A stretch of 64,000 nucleotides of DNA from positions 620,001 through 684,000 of the forward strand of contig BQUP01000004.1 in assembly GCA_022835595.1 (NCBI GenBank), written 5' to 3'. Numbering within the stretch: position 1 is the first letter of the stretch; the number at the start of each line of letters is the position of its first letter. This DNA comes from Cystobasidium ongulense (taxonomy: Eukaryota > Basidiomycota > Cystobasidiomycetes > Cystobasidiales > Cystobasidiaceae). This document shows, one piece after another, positions 11,901 through 26,844 of the stretch. The notes beneath the pieces were generated by a model. That model had not been told where the DNA came from and did not search any database. It saw only the letters and a list, made by a program, of their open reading frames with translations. Made by a program: the position numbers and the translations under genes.

Positions 11901-13360
11901 AGGAAGGGAAAGTTGACGGTATTGATGGTGAGGATACTACTGAAATTACTAAATTCATCGCCGAAATACGTGAGAAGGATGAAAAGATTATGAGATTACA
12001 GAATGAGTTAGCTCAAAATACCAAGAGAGGTCTACCGACGATATCTACAGAACCTACTGATACAGATTCGATACCTACTCCTATACAATCATCATTCAAT
12101 CAACATCTCTCACCTCACGATCATCCAAGTTCACCTAAAGAAAGTCCGTCTTCATCAACTTCTTCTTCTTTGCGGAGGAAGAGAGATTCAAATACTTCCA
12201 TACACTCTAATACTAGTCTGTCGAGTTTGACTTCGTTAGGTTCTAATTATAGAAGGGGCTCCCTAAAGGACGAGAGCTCTATGATGAAGGATGAGATTGA
12301 AGGGTTGAAGATCTTGCTTAGACAAGCTGAGGCGGAAAATATGAAACTCAAGGAAAGGTCAGAGGCTGTTGAAGAAGAAGCTTTGAGGCTGAAAGACGGG
12401 CAGAAAGCTCTGGAAAGCACAGTGAACAAGTAAGGGTTATCAAACATAGGATAATTGAGCTATACTGACCTGATTTCATCCTGCCGAACCAGCCTTGTGG
12501 AGCAGCTTGAAACGCAACAAGCCGGCAAAGGGTCACATACGCCAGTGAACTTGCCCGTTCTTCCACCAAAAACAAGCAGTCAAGAATTATTGGAAGCGGA
12601 GGTGAGAGAATTGAAAGTAACACTAGCTAGATTAGAAAAAGAGTATAAGAAGGATAAAGAGAATTTGAATTCCGAAGTACTTCAACTTGAATTGTTAGTA
12701 GAAGCTAAGATATTCAGAGAAGGAGAATTAGAAAGTCAATTAGAAGATGTTAGAAGAGCTTTAGCTGCATCTAAACGATCTTCTGTTGCTGCTGTTACAA
12801 AGCTAGCGAACGGTGATCTACCACCATTGAAGAATCATGATAGTCCCAGAAGAGGTAAATCTACTGTTAAACCTGATAGAGGATCTGTTTCTTCTATCGC
12901 TGCTCATTCTAGCAGTAATAACAAGGACGAGGGAGAGAATGTACCCTCTGGAAGAAGATCGGCTAGTCAGTATATTGAAGAGGACTATGACGACGGTCTG
13001 TGTGAGATTTGCAAGGAAGACCATGCAGTCGAGGTGAGTCCATTATCTCTCAAAAAAACCAGCTTCAATGCAGTTCTACGAAGACGACTAATGAATATCT
13101 CTCATCCCGCAGAACTGCCCCATATTCGGAGGATCCGCTGCATCGGATACCGAAAATAACAAGAACAAGAAGAAAGCGAATGGGACTCCGAATGGCGAGA
13201 ATGATGCCCCGTATTGCGATGATTGCGAGGAGTATGGTGCGTTGTGTCTTTCACTCTCTTCGGACACTGCCGGAAAGGATGGAAAAACTAAGACTTGGAA
13301 TGTTCTGTCTTTACAGGTCACGATTTAGCGAATTGTCCTCTGGCGGATGAGGTATTCTAG
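8963..13360 (+). CDS. CLIP-170/Bik1/Tip1-like microtubule plus-end protein (CAP-Gly, coiled coil, zinc knuckles)
   Basis: A Ser/Pro-rich N-terminus of about 225 residues (ATG 8963) leads into a CAP-Gly domain. It has VGDRVQAAGMEGILRYVGEVHGKPGTWAG-type residues and a GKNDGTVQG core that spans the intron at about 9814-9893. A second basic, Ser-rich linker is followed by a coiled coil of roughly 600 residues (about 10690-12800). The C-terminus carries two Cys-rich knuckles, CEICKEDHAVENC (broken by an intron at about 13033) and CDDCEEYGHDLANC, ending DEVF. This order is that of CLIP-170, whose knuckles bind dynactin and LIS1 while CAP-Gly tracks growing microtubule ends. Short introns split the tail. 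The last donor reads gtgcgt. The coiled-coil exon is clearly AT-richer than its start. Confidence 0.92.
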
Positions 13361-13691
13361 TCTCCTTTGGCATTCCTCATGTGATTGTCCTTCCCATGAT
13401 TGATACGAGTATATGCCCGAACGCCACAAGCATGCTGGTGTCCCATCTTTAACATCAGTTGAGAGTAGCACATGATCAAAAGTAATCATCTCGTCTGTAT
13501 CATAGTAACGAGCGTATGTTACGAGTGGAAGTAGCGAGTTTAGCGCGGAATAACAATCATAATGGATTCACCGGCGGGCATTTCCTGTCATTCTCCGTCA
13601 AGCGCCGGCCGGATGAGTGCGAGATCGTGACTTCGCGGTCTTTCGACGTAATGGAAGACGCTCTGTTTCTCTCTTCTTCTAACCTCTTCAT
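13361..13691. other. Intergenic, no feature seen
   Basis: The gap between the CLIP-like stop and the ATG of the BLI-3-like gene holds a C/T-rich run just before 13692 (ctctgtttctctcttcttct), common in fungal promoters near the start site. No reading frame or RNA gene is convincing. Confidence 0.4.
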
Positions 13692-14907
13692 ATGCTCAGA
13701 CACACCTGCATTGCTCAAGCACGACAGGCACTCCGCACAGCAGTCCTTCCTCGCAACACCCTCCGACTCGCAGCACACCGCTCCATCAGCTCGACGACAG
13801 CTTCCCGATTCACCCACGCTCCATCCGCAAAGATGCCCGCAGACGCAAGCAAGGCCGCCTCCAAGGACCCTTACACTGGTAGGGCCACCTCACTCTTGCT
13901 CGTAATGGGCACGCAGGTGCACTGATACTCTGGACTTGTGCCGCTTCCCATTACTGCAATCTGGCCCGCTGCTCCAAATGACATCACATCGCTACAAACA
14001 CGAACTGCATCGCATCGCATCAACAGAGAATACAGAAAAGCAGGCTTCTCCTCAGGAAAAGGTCAAGGAGATACAGTGAGCTTCAATCTTGGTTCTGAAT
14101 TAGAGTCCACGGTGCAAACGCTGACATGTGCCTTGTTCTTGCAGGACCATCATCCAAGAAGCCAAGGTATGCATGTTGACTACCCGAGCCAGAGATGGCG
14201 CTCTGCACAGGTTCGTTCAAATTTTTGTTCTTGAGTACACTGTAGAGCTAGCTGCTGATCTGCTGCTGTTACAACTCTTCGGCTTCCTTCCCCACCCAAC
14301 GACACGCCTCGCTTATGTTGTGATACAGCCGAGCAATGGCACCAGCAAGCAAGACAGCACCGTTCGCTTTCGAATTCATTGCCAACTCTGAATCGGGCAA
14401 GTTCGATGAAGTAGACTCTCATTCCGAAGTCAACGTCAGCTTCTACGACCAGAGCTCGACCGACTGGATCTCAGTCGCCGGTAATGCTCACGCCAGCAGT
14501 GACAAGGCTAGAATCAAGGGTGAGTTCAGAGCATTTCTTATCGTTGACCTGTGCATGCGCTCAATTTTGGTATCCTTCGACAGAAATCTTCAACCCTATG
14601 GTCTCCGCTTGGTTCGGTGATCTAGGTGATGGCGTACACGACGGTACTGCCGCTGACCCAAGAGTCGAGCTCATCGTAGTCGAGCCTACCGAGATCCGAT
14701 ACTGGAAGAAGACACAGACCAACCTTGGCCAGCTCGCTAACGTAGTTGTGTCCGCCGCGACAGGTTAGTCTTGACTTTCGGCCCTTTCAGATCTCACACA
14801 TGAATACTTCGCTGACCACCTTGTTGGGACATATAGGCAAGACCGCCAACCCCGGGTACTTGCGCACCATCACCAAGGATGAGCTCGCTCAAGCCAAGTC
14901 TGCATAG
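13692..14907 (+). CDS. bli-3: BLI-3-like pyridoxamine-phosphate-oxidase-fold FMN protein
   Basis: The family is the general-stress-protein-26-like split-barrel group that includes the Neurospora blue-light-induced protein BLI-3. These bind flavin; the substrate is unknown. The exons splice to ...SKDPYTENTEKQ, then EIQTIIQEAKVCMLTT, then ALHSRAMAPASK, FEFIANSESGKFDEV, SFYDQSSTDWISVAGNA, the core NPMVSAWFGDLGDG and RYWKKTQTNLGQLANVV, ending ELAQAKSA. The DWISV..G and W(F)GD residues are the family signature. The first 47 residues are Arg/Ser/Ala-rich without acids and look like a mitochondrial presequence. A second ATG (KMPADAS, about 13833) would give a cytosolic form. All junctions keep frame with gt/ag ends. 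Confidence 0.82.
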
Positions 14908-15144
14908 AAGTCTGAAGGAGACGTTGGGCCATTGACGCGAAAACGCGCCTCGCCTAATTCAGTCATAGTAAGACAACCTCGCATTTAGTGTAGCTTTCAA
15001 TTATATCAAAGAAATACATTCTCATTACCGTCATCACTCAATCGCCTTATTGCATATGTCTTCCTGTGCCGTTATTGCGACCTAGAACCTTGCGTCGTCC
15101 AGTTCCAGCAGCTTGACAGGCTTGCCTTTGCAGCGATTATTTGC

Positions 15145-18100
15145 ATGTCTGTACTTGCCAGCGATGTCATTGCTTCCACAAGCGCTGCATCAGGGTCGAA
15201 TGAGCTCAGTCATCCTTCTATTGCTTCGAAATGCCTAGCGTGTGCACCAGTCACGGCGCTCGAGTTTCTGTCGCCATCAAATCTTCTCCTAGCAGCTCAA
15301 GGACCATGGCTCAAGCTATACGATGTGTGTAGTCCGAAGAAACCCATAGCCGAGTTGAAACTATGGAGCTTCCAGCGTATACATGGTATTGTGCGCCTTT
15401 CAAATGGTGGCAGTGAAGAGCCAACAAGGGAAAGATTGATTGTATTCGGTGGGAAACAAGTCGCTATCGTAGAGGTTGATCAAGAAAAGTACGTCCACTG
15501 CCCATATGCAGCTACTGGCATTGTAGAAGGCAAATCGGAGCACTGATCTTCATTCTCATCTATCTAGACGTTCCCTGTCCATAGAACGCTCTTGGGTAGC
15601 GAATGATTGGCTCCTTGCGGCTGCCTGGTTTGGTGTAAGTACCGACAGACATACGGCGAACATGCGAAGATCGTTTTGACTGATTCCACCACTCGCATAA
15701 TATCAGGGGGACGCTGTCCTGCTCATAACATCGCACAATACACTGCTGCGGTACGACCTGTCTGTCCAAGAAAACAAGACAACAATATCTTTATTCGAGC
15801 TGCACTCTCACGAAAGGCCTCTACTATGGTCGGCATGCTTCTCACGCTCCGTATATGAACATGAGAAAGATGTATATATCGCAGTTGGAACGATCATGAA
15901 TGAGATTCTAGTCTGGAGACCTTTTGTGGATCATGGGAGGATTGAGAGACGACTTATAGGGCATCACGTGAGTTCGAATAATTAATCTGGCTGAGAATTA
16001 AAGGTGTTTGTACTTCTGAAAATTTGGAGCTGATGAATATTATATCGCACGCAGGGATCTGTCTTCTTTGTGGTTTTCTCGCCTGTCACCGGCGAAGATG
16101 GCAAATATACACTCGCTAGTGGTTCCGACGACAGAGATGTTCGACTCTGGACTTGGAAAGCTGCTTTTGAGTAGGTCTCAAACACTGCCAATGTGTGCCA
16201 ATGTGGGAAGGTGTCCGGTGTACCCGACTAAGTCTCTCGTGTCGCAGTCAATGCACGAGTACCATCTTGCGGGGTCATACACATCGACCGTGGAAAGCTA
16301 CCTTCTGCAAGAACTCCAATCTGCTTGTCACAGTTGGCGAGGTGAATGACTTTTCTTGTAGTGATTCACAGAGTACACTCTTATTCTCGTATACGTTCTT
16401 AGGACCTTCGCTGCTTGCTGTGGGATACAACCGACCACTCCTCGACGTCCCCGGTGCCCCCAGTGGGTCAATACAAAGGTCACGAGGGCAAAAATCTATG
16501 GAGCGTGGCAGCATCAGAGAGTCATGCCTTGATAGTGTGTACCTGCTCAAGAGGGAATCGCGCTCGACCGTTACTGACCGATTTGTCACAGGCCACAGGA
16601 GGATCAGACGGGGCTATTCGTCTTTGGCCATTGACGCCGGAACAATCCCCCAAGGCGATTTTCACGGCTGAACAGAAGGATCTCATAGTGGCGTTTGATG
16701 TGACTGACAAGCACGTCGCTTTCTTAACGCGATACGGGTAGGTAGTTCAAGAATAAAGACAGTAAAATCCCACTGATCTTGAACCCTGCCAGAAACGTAT
16801 ATTACTGCCAGACTGGTAATGAAGCAGAAGCACCCCGACATTTGTTCAATATCGAAAACAACAAACGAAGTTTACAAGCTGAAATATCAATACAAAGCGA
16901 TTCAATTTGGATTTGGACGCGAGAAGGGCGTGTATACTGCTTCTGCTTCGGAGACGAGGAAGCATCGCCTTTGCAGACGCAAAACATAGCTGCTGTGCCA
17001 GTATTGGTAAGCGCTAGCGACCATGGCAAGAAATGGGCGCTGTACGATCGTCGTAGTCGCACTGTGCAGGTGTGGGAGCGCCGCGGTGAAACTCTGCTTC
17101 AAAAGAAAGGACAGAGTCCTGCTCTCGAGGCGGAAAAACTTCCAAAATTCGCAACATGGCTAGATGAATCCACTCTACTGCTCGTGGATGCCGTTTCATC
17201 GATTTGGGTGTTCGCTTACGCAAAAGATGCTTCAGAGATCAGCTTGCTACATAGCTGTCGACTCGCTACGAAAAGCATATTTGCACTGCAAAGAGATGAT
17301 AGCAGAGCTGAAACATTCTGGATTGGAACGAAGGATGGATGTGCTTTGTATCGCCTAAAACGTGACGGTTGCGAAATCGCACTTGAAGTTCTCGGCTCCA
17401 ATTGTCTACATCACGGTGTGGTGAAAGAGGTAGGCGACATGAAGGTATGCGACTAGGTTGCACGCGCTGACGGTAACGAGCCCTTCCAGATATACGCTAG
17501 ACAACCAAGCAGTCGCTCGCTGTATCTGGCTTGCGATAATACCAGTGGGCGAGTGGTGGATCAAGCTGGCAACATTGTGAGCGTTCCATCTTCCTATTGA
17601 TCCATCCGTTATTAAGAGACACTAATCTACATGATGCTATAGCTTGCTACCGTCCACTGCCCTGCGTCATCGGCTCATACGCTGCGATTAATCGTGCAAG
17701 ATGACCGATTATATTTCTACAGCAATAGCGGAACACAATTGCACCTACAAGGACGCGAAATCTCAATTGACCCCATTATCCAAGAAGGCGTACAAGGTAG
17801 GGAAATATGGTCAGTCGATCTGTGCCGCTTGGACCATTCGCAGAGGATATTGTGTGCCACAACTGCAGAAGACAATACAATCAAGATCTTTGAATGGATT
17901 AGCGGCTCCACGAATTCATTACGCACTCTATTTCGATACCCTGATCCGGAAGGGACGCTCCAGAACGCTCGCTGGTCAACAAGTAGCCACGATAGCCATC
18001 TCGACTCTGCAATTTTGTTTATCACGGCCGCAAAAGAACGACTATATGCACTCCAAGTCACAGTTCCCGCTGAAGAGGAGAATGTGGCTGTTCTAAAGCT

Positions 18101-18990
18101 GGGCGAAGCACAGCGGGATTTGACTGAATCGGACGACTCGCGTACGATGACTTTGGATGTGCTGAAGATCCCTGGCTCTAACATACATGCAATACTTGCG
18201 GGAAGCTCTGATGGTAGCTTAAAGGTAAGCCTAGGTGTTTCATACAACCAGTGCGAGCGCTAATGAAATGCCTCCATAGCTCTGGTATTTCGATGAGATT
18301 AGACGCACTTTCACATTACGATGGTCGTCCACTTGGCACGACCGATGTCTTCTCTCCTCGCGCATATTTCCCGTATCTCAAACCCTGTGGGCTGTTTCTG
18401 GTGCAACTGATGGCAGACTAGCTGTGTGGAACCTGAGCACAGTATCAACTGTACCCGCTCACATCATCAAAGACGTGCATCAATCAGGCGTTAATTGTCT
18501 GGATGCTTGCATTCAAGGTGAGTGCCAGACGCAAAGTCCGTGCGCTTCGCTGACTTAGTTCGGTGCAGATGGAGAACTACACATCGTGTCAGGTGGAGAT
18601 GACTGCTCATTGGCATATTCAACACTATCGCTCCAAAGTCAAGCTGAGACAGACTACCAGCTGACTAAAAAGCTTGATGCGCACTCGTCCTCACTCAAGG
18701 GTCAGTCACGCAATGCTCTCGCACATAACCGACCTCCATTGACCATCATTACAGGTATCTCAATACTTGGACCTGGCACTTTCATCAGCACTTCCACGGA
18801 TCAGCGTATAACAAGCTGGCGACTGCTACAGAAAGATTCAGATGATCCCAAGATTGTGCGCGTAGCCTCGACAGTAACATCCGTTGCTGATACTGCAGGC
18901 ATCTCTGTACTCCCTACAAGCGATTGTCCCGGGAATGCACTGGCTGCGATTTGCGGTCTAGGCCTGGAAGTGCTGGAGGTATTGGCGTAG
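15145..18990 (+). CDS. WDR6/Trm734(Rtt10)-like WD40 protein
   Basis: This is a large WD40-repeat protein of more than 1000 residues in about ten exons. The recognisable repeats include TLASGSDDRDVRLWTW (about 16110), the CLLWDTTD region (about 16410), a GGSDGAIRLWPL repeat (about 16600) and later GATDGRLAVWNLS and VSGGDDCSLAY repeats. The N-terminus (CAPVTALEFLSPSNLLLAAQGPWLKLYD) and C-terminus (LAAICGLGLEVLEVLA) match WDR6/Trm734. WDR6 partners the FTSJ1/Trm7 methyltransferase to methylate the ribose of tRNA position 34 and also acts in endosomal recycling in yeast. Introns of 50-90 nt break it throughout. The methyltransferase partner is not in this window. Another multi-WD40 protein is possible but less likely. 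Confidence 0.75.
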
Positions 18991-19500
18991 GTGTAAAAGG
19001 AAGGTCCGTATCGCACAGGAATGGCATTCACGTGTGCACTGTTGTGTATCATGGACGACTTTGTACTGCTGACCTAGAGCTGAAGCCAAGGGTGTTTTGC
19101 TGGTGTATCCTGCCTGGACTAGAGTCATTGTAGTTATAGGTGGCGTTCCAGAGCAGTAATGACCCATGAATGCGCGATAGTGTTTGAGCAACGCTAACTT
19201 CGACAAGACTGCCTAGGATTGTGCAAACCTAGTGAAAGAGCCAATGACGCGTCTGCATTCTTATCGGATTGTCGTGGTGCTCCTTCATGCCAGTCCAGGC
19301 TTGCCTGCTTGCTTCTTTCGCATCCAACTAGAGCAATCCTGCATCTTCCACGTCGGGGCCCTCTCTGCATGACTGTACGAGGGATGCGTGGGCAGTGATA
19401 GAAGAGGAGGACGTCCACAGGCTGTCTCAACGACACTCAGTCAGTTGTCGAAGAACCAAGAACAAGCTTTGGCTGTGAAGAGCACAACAACCGCCCGCTA
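18991..19500. other. Intergenic, no gene recognised
   Basis: A frame in the first 140 bp continues past the WDR6-like stop in another phase but has no family resemblance, so I treat it as downstream sequence. The rest is presumed promoter of the coiled-coil gene. No repeat or RNA gene is seen. Confidence 0.4.
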
Positions 19501-21621
19501 TGGAAGCACAAGCATCGCGGCACGCACGTTTTGACAAGCAGCGATATACAGATGACCAGCGTACATACGGTGAGACTCGGCTCTTCCAGCTTCACTGCTG
19601 TTCAGACAGCTGATTGTCCTCGATCACGTGTTGTTGTCAATCAATAAACAATGATCCATGAATACGAAATGCAGAAGCAACAAGCAGGCCTGGCAGAACA
19701 GACTCGGCTCGTGAAGATCTACCTGTGACCCTGTCCACCCGGAAGCGCGCAGCATCGAGTAGTGCTGCGTATCGAGCCCACCAGGCTGTCGATAGAGACA
19801 GTGCACCTGTGGCTGGAAGTAGGTCTGCATTTGTTGACCGAAATGCCAGCCGAGACAAGTAACCTAACGTGACATATGATTCACAGCTTCTCGAGAACGC
19901 GCACTTCAAGCAGAGCTGGACACGGCCAAGCGGCAAGTCGCCTTCCTGCCCTTTCTGAAAGAGAAGTTCGATGCTTTAGTCAAAGAGCATTCAGACTCCA
20001 AAGCCCGATATACAAGCAAAACAAGCCTTCTCAAAGAACAAGTGAACGAGTTAGAGAAGAAATGCAACGGTTTTCAAGCAGACACAGAACGCTTGCGAGC
20101 AGAGAATCTAGCAAAAACAAGCGAAGTTAGGACGTTAGGAACTGAATTAGGAAGGCTTAGAAGCGCGAAAGGTGAAGTCGAGCAGCAGCTTAAAGAAAGT
20201 CAAAGTCAACACGACCAAGTGAAGCAGCGGTCACAAGATCTGGAAGAAGCATTAGAAGCTCAGCAAGCGCAATACAGAGAGCTCGCGACGTTCACTCACA
20301 ACCAAACGGATGTACTGAGACAACAGGCTAGTACGGCTTTTTCAGCTCAGAAAGCATCGCACGAGTCCGCGAAAAAGTATCTGGATAGTCGCCTACTGGT
20401 TCACCAATTCACGAGGTTCAAGCTAGACAGAAAGATAGAAGAAAAAGATGATCAAGTGTGCCAGCTGGTGGAACTGATTTTACAATCTGAAGAAGAACAA
20501 TCATTTAGCGAATCTAGAATAGATGATCTAGAAGACGACGTAGAGACTATCGAGCGTAGCCGAGCAACGGAAAGCAGGCTTTTCCGTCAAGAACGAAGAG
20601 GTCTCATTGAACAGGTAACGAGTCTGGCGGCCGATGTCAGATATACACAAGAGCGACACGCACAGAAGGAGCAGGAGTGGAGGAATGAGCGAAGTGTCTT
20701 AAAGAGGGAAATCAAGACCGCCGTCTCTATCCTCGACTCTCAGGAAGAAGCGTTGGCCGAAATGCAAAGCATGTCGATGGCCAAATTCGAGATTGAGCAG
20801 CAGCTATCGCAGAAGAGGCTGGAGCTAGAAGAAGCGCTACAAACTATCACGGCCAGGGATGAGGAAGTGCAGGAATTACAGAAGCGCATGGAGATGCTTT
20901 CGCTGGAAAAGGAAGAATTGTCGAATGATCTATCTACAGTTCAAGATCAGTTGCACACAACAGAACAAGATCTAAACAACGAAAGAGCCCAACGCCGTCA
21001 TCTCAGTTCGCTTCTTATACAAAGTCAAGCGGCAGAGACTCAGTTACAAGACGAAGTCTTCTCACTACAAAACGATCTAGTTTCTTATTTGCAACTTCAA
21101 GAAACACATGCTGATTTAATCAAAAACTTAGATCGGTTGATGAGAACTGCTGATTTAGCGGAGGAGGATGCGAAGGAATTAGCACGTATGAACTCGGAAC
21201 TGGCTGGTCATAACAACCCGAATCAGAGGATCAGACAGCTTGATCGGCTACGAAATGAGCTGGCGGAGCTCAAGAAGGTGTGTAACTCGCTTCCACGCAG
21301 AGGTCAGCCCTGTGCAAATGTCTAACGTTCCACCTTCAGAAATACGTCAATGCCCAAGCGGACCTCGCTGGTCATAAAGGCAAGATTGCAGCTCTGGAAG
21401 CCGAAGTTTCTTCGTATAAATCGGTAGATGAGCAAAGGCCGAAGATTATCAAACATGTCCAAGCTTTACAGAATTCGACTAACATCGCGAAGGAGATGCC
21501 ATTAGGAAGCGTAGGGTTCGGTCATGTTTCGGTCAGGAAAAATAATATTCAACAGGTAGATCAGAATAAGGCTGCTAAAGTGTTCGGACAGAGAGGTCCT
21601 GCCAAGTCTTTTCTTTCGTAG
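19501..21621 (+). CDS. Coiled-coil protein with HMMR-like C-terminus
   Basis: Exon 1 starts MEAQASRHARFDKQRYTDDQ at 19501 and ends at about 19569. A second exon (from about 19678) is Ser/Ala-rich. From about 19888 a coiled coil of more than 450 residues runs almost to the end. The segment NPNQRIRQLDRLRNELAELKK, split by an intron at about 21276 from KYVNAQADLAGHKGKI, resembles the C-terminus of hyaluronan-mediated motility receptor. That animal protein binds the mitotic spindle and centrosome. The tail (VGFGHVSVRKNN...VFGQRGPAKSFLS) is basic. The role is likely cytoskeletal by analogy only, because coiled coils are easily over-read. The frame is intact across all exons I checked. Confidence 0.65.
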
Positions 21622-22127
21622 TTCCCGTATGAAATAAGTGGGGTTTTCCAACCCCACGTTTATTCGTTAGTTTCGATTAAGCAGCGGCATGTAGTCTGTT
21701 ATTGTACCATTATCAGTATAGCTTCGAGAGAACAATGCGGCAGTCTTCATCAGACAGGAACGGTCAAAAGGGAACCAGCTTTTCTCTGACTTCCTTTGCT
21801 TCACTTTCCCTTTGCCAACATTGCTTTATTTTTGTACGAGAAGAAAAGGTATACTAAACAAGAATAGTTTCTCCTCCTCCATACGGTATATTGTTTGCTG
21901 CTGTTTTTGGAAATTTGCGACGACTTATTGCACGTTCAAGAAACTCTGCCTCTTTGCATCCGCTTCCTTGGTTTTTCTTCTTCTTTACTTTCTACTCTCT
22001 ACTGATTCAGCATTTTGACTTTCCCTCTCATTGCAGTGAACGACAGTTCAGTGCATTTAACAGAAAACGACATTTATGCTGCATTCTTGAGTTACTGTAC
22101 TTCTGAGACTTCACCTGCAGGAGAAAC
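21622..22127. other. Intergenic between converging genes
   Basis: The region receives the 3' ends of the coiled-coil gene and SEC61. It is T/C-rich (tttttcttcttctttactttctactctc near 21980, written in part) and has no believable coding frame. Both polyadenylation signals are presumably here but no strong AATAAA stands out. Confidence 0.4.
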
Positions 22128-24357
<2,230 letters not shown>

Positions 24358-24920
24358 CCTTGCGTGCTCGACGTGTCACTCTTGAAAAGCCGGTGACTGC
24401 CTCGTGGTTTGCGGTTGTCTTCTATCCAAGCAGCGCCGTCCATCCATGGGGCGGGAGATATCGTCCTCGAAGCTGGAGGAAGGCATGCATAACGCAATAA
24501 CACGACATGCAAGACACTCTGATTAACAGTATTCTAACGGACTGCGAAAGATATGCTCCCGCTGCTGCTCCTGTTACTGCCTAGATGGTGCACACCTGGA
24601 TGCAGAGATGGACACATAGGGTACCTCTGTCCTTTGAACAACACACTTCGCCCGCCTTTTACAGATTGCTAACGTACTCCGACTGGGCGGAACAATACCT
24701 GATACGGCATCACTCCTTCAGGCCAGACCTTGGCGGGCCACTGCCTTTGTGATGTAGTTGACGGACTAACCAGGCTGAATCTATACCCACCCAACACATC
24801 ACCGTTATAGCAATACGAATTGGTCAGTCAACCTATTAGATCTACAATATAGCCGCAATACCTGGCAAGCTCCACCTGACTGTAGCAGCTCAACTGCCTG
24901 TTACCTCATAAGAGGTCCAA
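24358..24920. other. Divergent intergenic region
   Basis: These 563 bp lie between the SEC61 start and the start of the type II membrane protein. They presumably hold both promoters. No clear TATA box, repeat or RNA gene is recognised. Confidence 0.4.
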
Positions 24921-26844
24921 ATGCTATCTACAAGACGTGACGCAGCAAAGACAGACGACGATAGTGCCCATGCATTCGTTTCAATCAGTCTCACCGATTC
25001 CCTTCCCTCCTCCTTAGGGACCACTTTATCCTCGAACAGTTTAGTATCTCCGAAACTTCCACGTCCAGGTTCGAACACCTTAAGCTATGCACGCCGTCGC
25101 TCATATTCTATATCTCGTCGTCGAGTGTTGCCCTTTCTTCGTCATTTATCACTCTGGGGAAGATGGAGTGTATTACTTCTCCTAATTGTCATAGTACTCT
25201 TACAAGCTATAGTGAGAGGAGATAGAAATGCGATGATTTCATCGGGTAAATCGAACTTTAATTGGGCTATTACAAGACTGAGACCTCAAAAAGTGGCTAT
25301 ATATTGCGGTCGTAACACGGATTTTGGTAAGTCCAGTCCTCTTTACGGTTCCCGTGCCGTGAATGATCCACTCTAAGGCTTGCAACTAAAGCTTGTCTTC
25401 CCTTTAACGATACTAGACATTGTCAACTCTCTCATCACTGCATTATCAATACAGGGAATAAGGCAACGAGTAAATCCCTCAATATATGCAGAATATACAT
25501 CTGAACTTGGTAAACTTGCAAATGGGCAGAGTAATTGGATAAAGAAATTCGCTGTGATGTACTCTCAGCCTCTCAGCCTGCTCCGGACAGCCCAACATAA
25601 GCCAGGTAGGCCACTGCCAATGATAAGCAAATGATGCAAATACTGCCAGCTATGGACTGATGGCTGAATCTTCCCTTGACGTTTATATTTCCCAGATGTC
25701 CTTATGGTACCGCCATCGGAATCACCACTCACATCTGTAATCGACATCCTCGATAAGAACATCAAAACGCGAGCAATATTCATAATTAAAGATCCAAAGA
25801 AGTTCACATTATCATCATTAGACAATCCATCATTACCAGTATTTCAAGACTTATTAAAAAGAAAAAGGATTTCATTCTTATTAACCGATAAACGACAAGT
25901 TCGATTTTTTATTGAAAGAATGAATAATCTATTTCAAGATGAATTACATTATAAAGTTGAAGAAAGAGTAAAGTCTTATTTTCCTTTGTTGGATATACCT
26001 TATAGGAAATCGACACCCAAGAAAAGGGCGCTTCTACATTATGGAGTTTTTTATAATGATGATCATAGTGAACAATCAATTGAATACATTAATTCTTTAA
26101 TCAATGATGTTGGTCATTGGATCAAAAAGGATGGTACTTCAACTGGATATGATATCGTACAAGACTCTGCAACTGGGAAGAACGTCTTGAAAGCCAAGAA
26201 TCATGGTAATGGAGTCATTACTTTTCATATATTTTTCCCTCCTCATTTAAATGAACAGCGTAAAGAAGCTATCAAGGAGAGGTTTTATATACCTGATAGT
26301 CTCAAACGTCCCATCTATATACACGACAATACCAATGTAAACGCACTGTATGGCGTTGTAGCTAAAATGGTGAGTTTCGAAAATCAGGTTCTGTCCGTTC
26401 GAGTCTACGCTTCTTGACAATTCCAAGTTATTGTCGCTATCTTCACAGCATCTCCTCCTTCCTTCACAGCCGTATCGCTTCCCAGCATACAATACTAACG
26501 ATCCCGATCCATACGACCCAATTATACCAATTGCGTTCTCGGGTCATAATCGTGTTCTGCTCCCTCATTCTCTATTGAGCGCATACAGCGCATACGGTGA
26601 AGGGTCCGACTCACCTGTCATGATAACATACCCCGATGATCCAAACGCAATTGGAAGAGGCGATAAAGCAATATCAGTTATCGATGCAGTTTCAATGATC
26701 AATAAACGCCAGGACCCTAGATTTAAGATGGCCATTGCAGGTAGTCCTTGGTTGAGAAGGAATGTGGATTGGCATTATAGACCGTTGCTGGATAAAATAG
26801 TGAAGGAGAACGCTGACTCTATCGCAGAAATTCTGAGCTTGTAA
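24921..26844 (+). CDS. Unrecognised type II membrane protein (glycosyltransferase-like topology)
   Basis: Four exons join cleanly: NTDF|DIVNSL, QHKP|DVLMVP and VAKM|HLLLPS. The protein is about 520 residues. A Ser/Arg-rich cytosolic N-terminus of about 70 residues ends in many arginines (YARRRSYSISRRR), followed by one hydrophobic segment (WSVLLLLIVIVLLQAIV, about residues 75-95). The large remainder should therefore face the lumen. It has no motif I can name. Late features are HNRVLLPHSLLSAY, PDDPNAIGRGDKAISVIDA and a final AIAGSPWLRRNVDWHYRP. The layout is that of Golgi or ER glycosyltransferases, but this is inference from topology. The exon at about 25700-26370 is strikingly AT-rich compared with the first exon. 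Confidence 0.7.

Noticed and set aside
17717-18247. Minus-strand open frame of 176 codons
   Set aside because: It lies entirely opposite a WDR6-like exon with conserved WD40 content and has no family resemblance.
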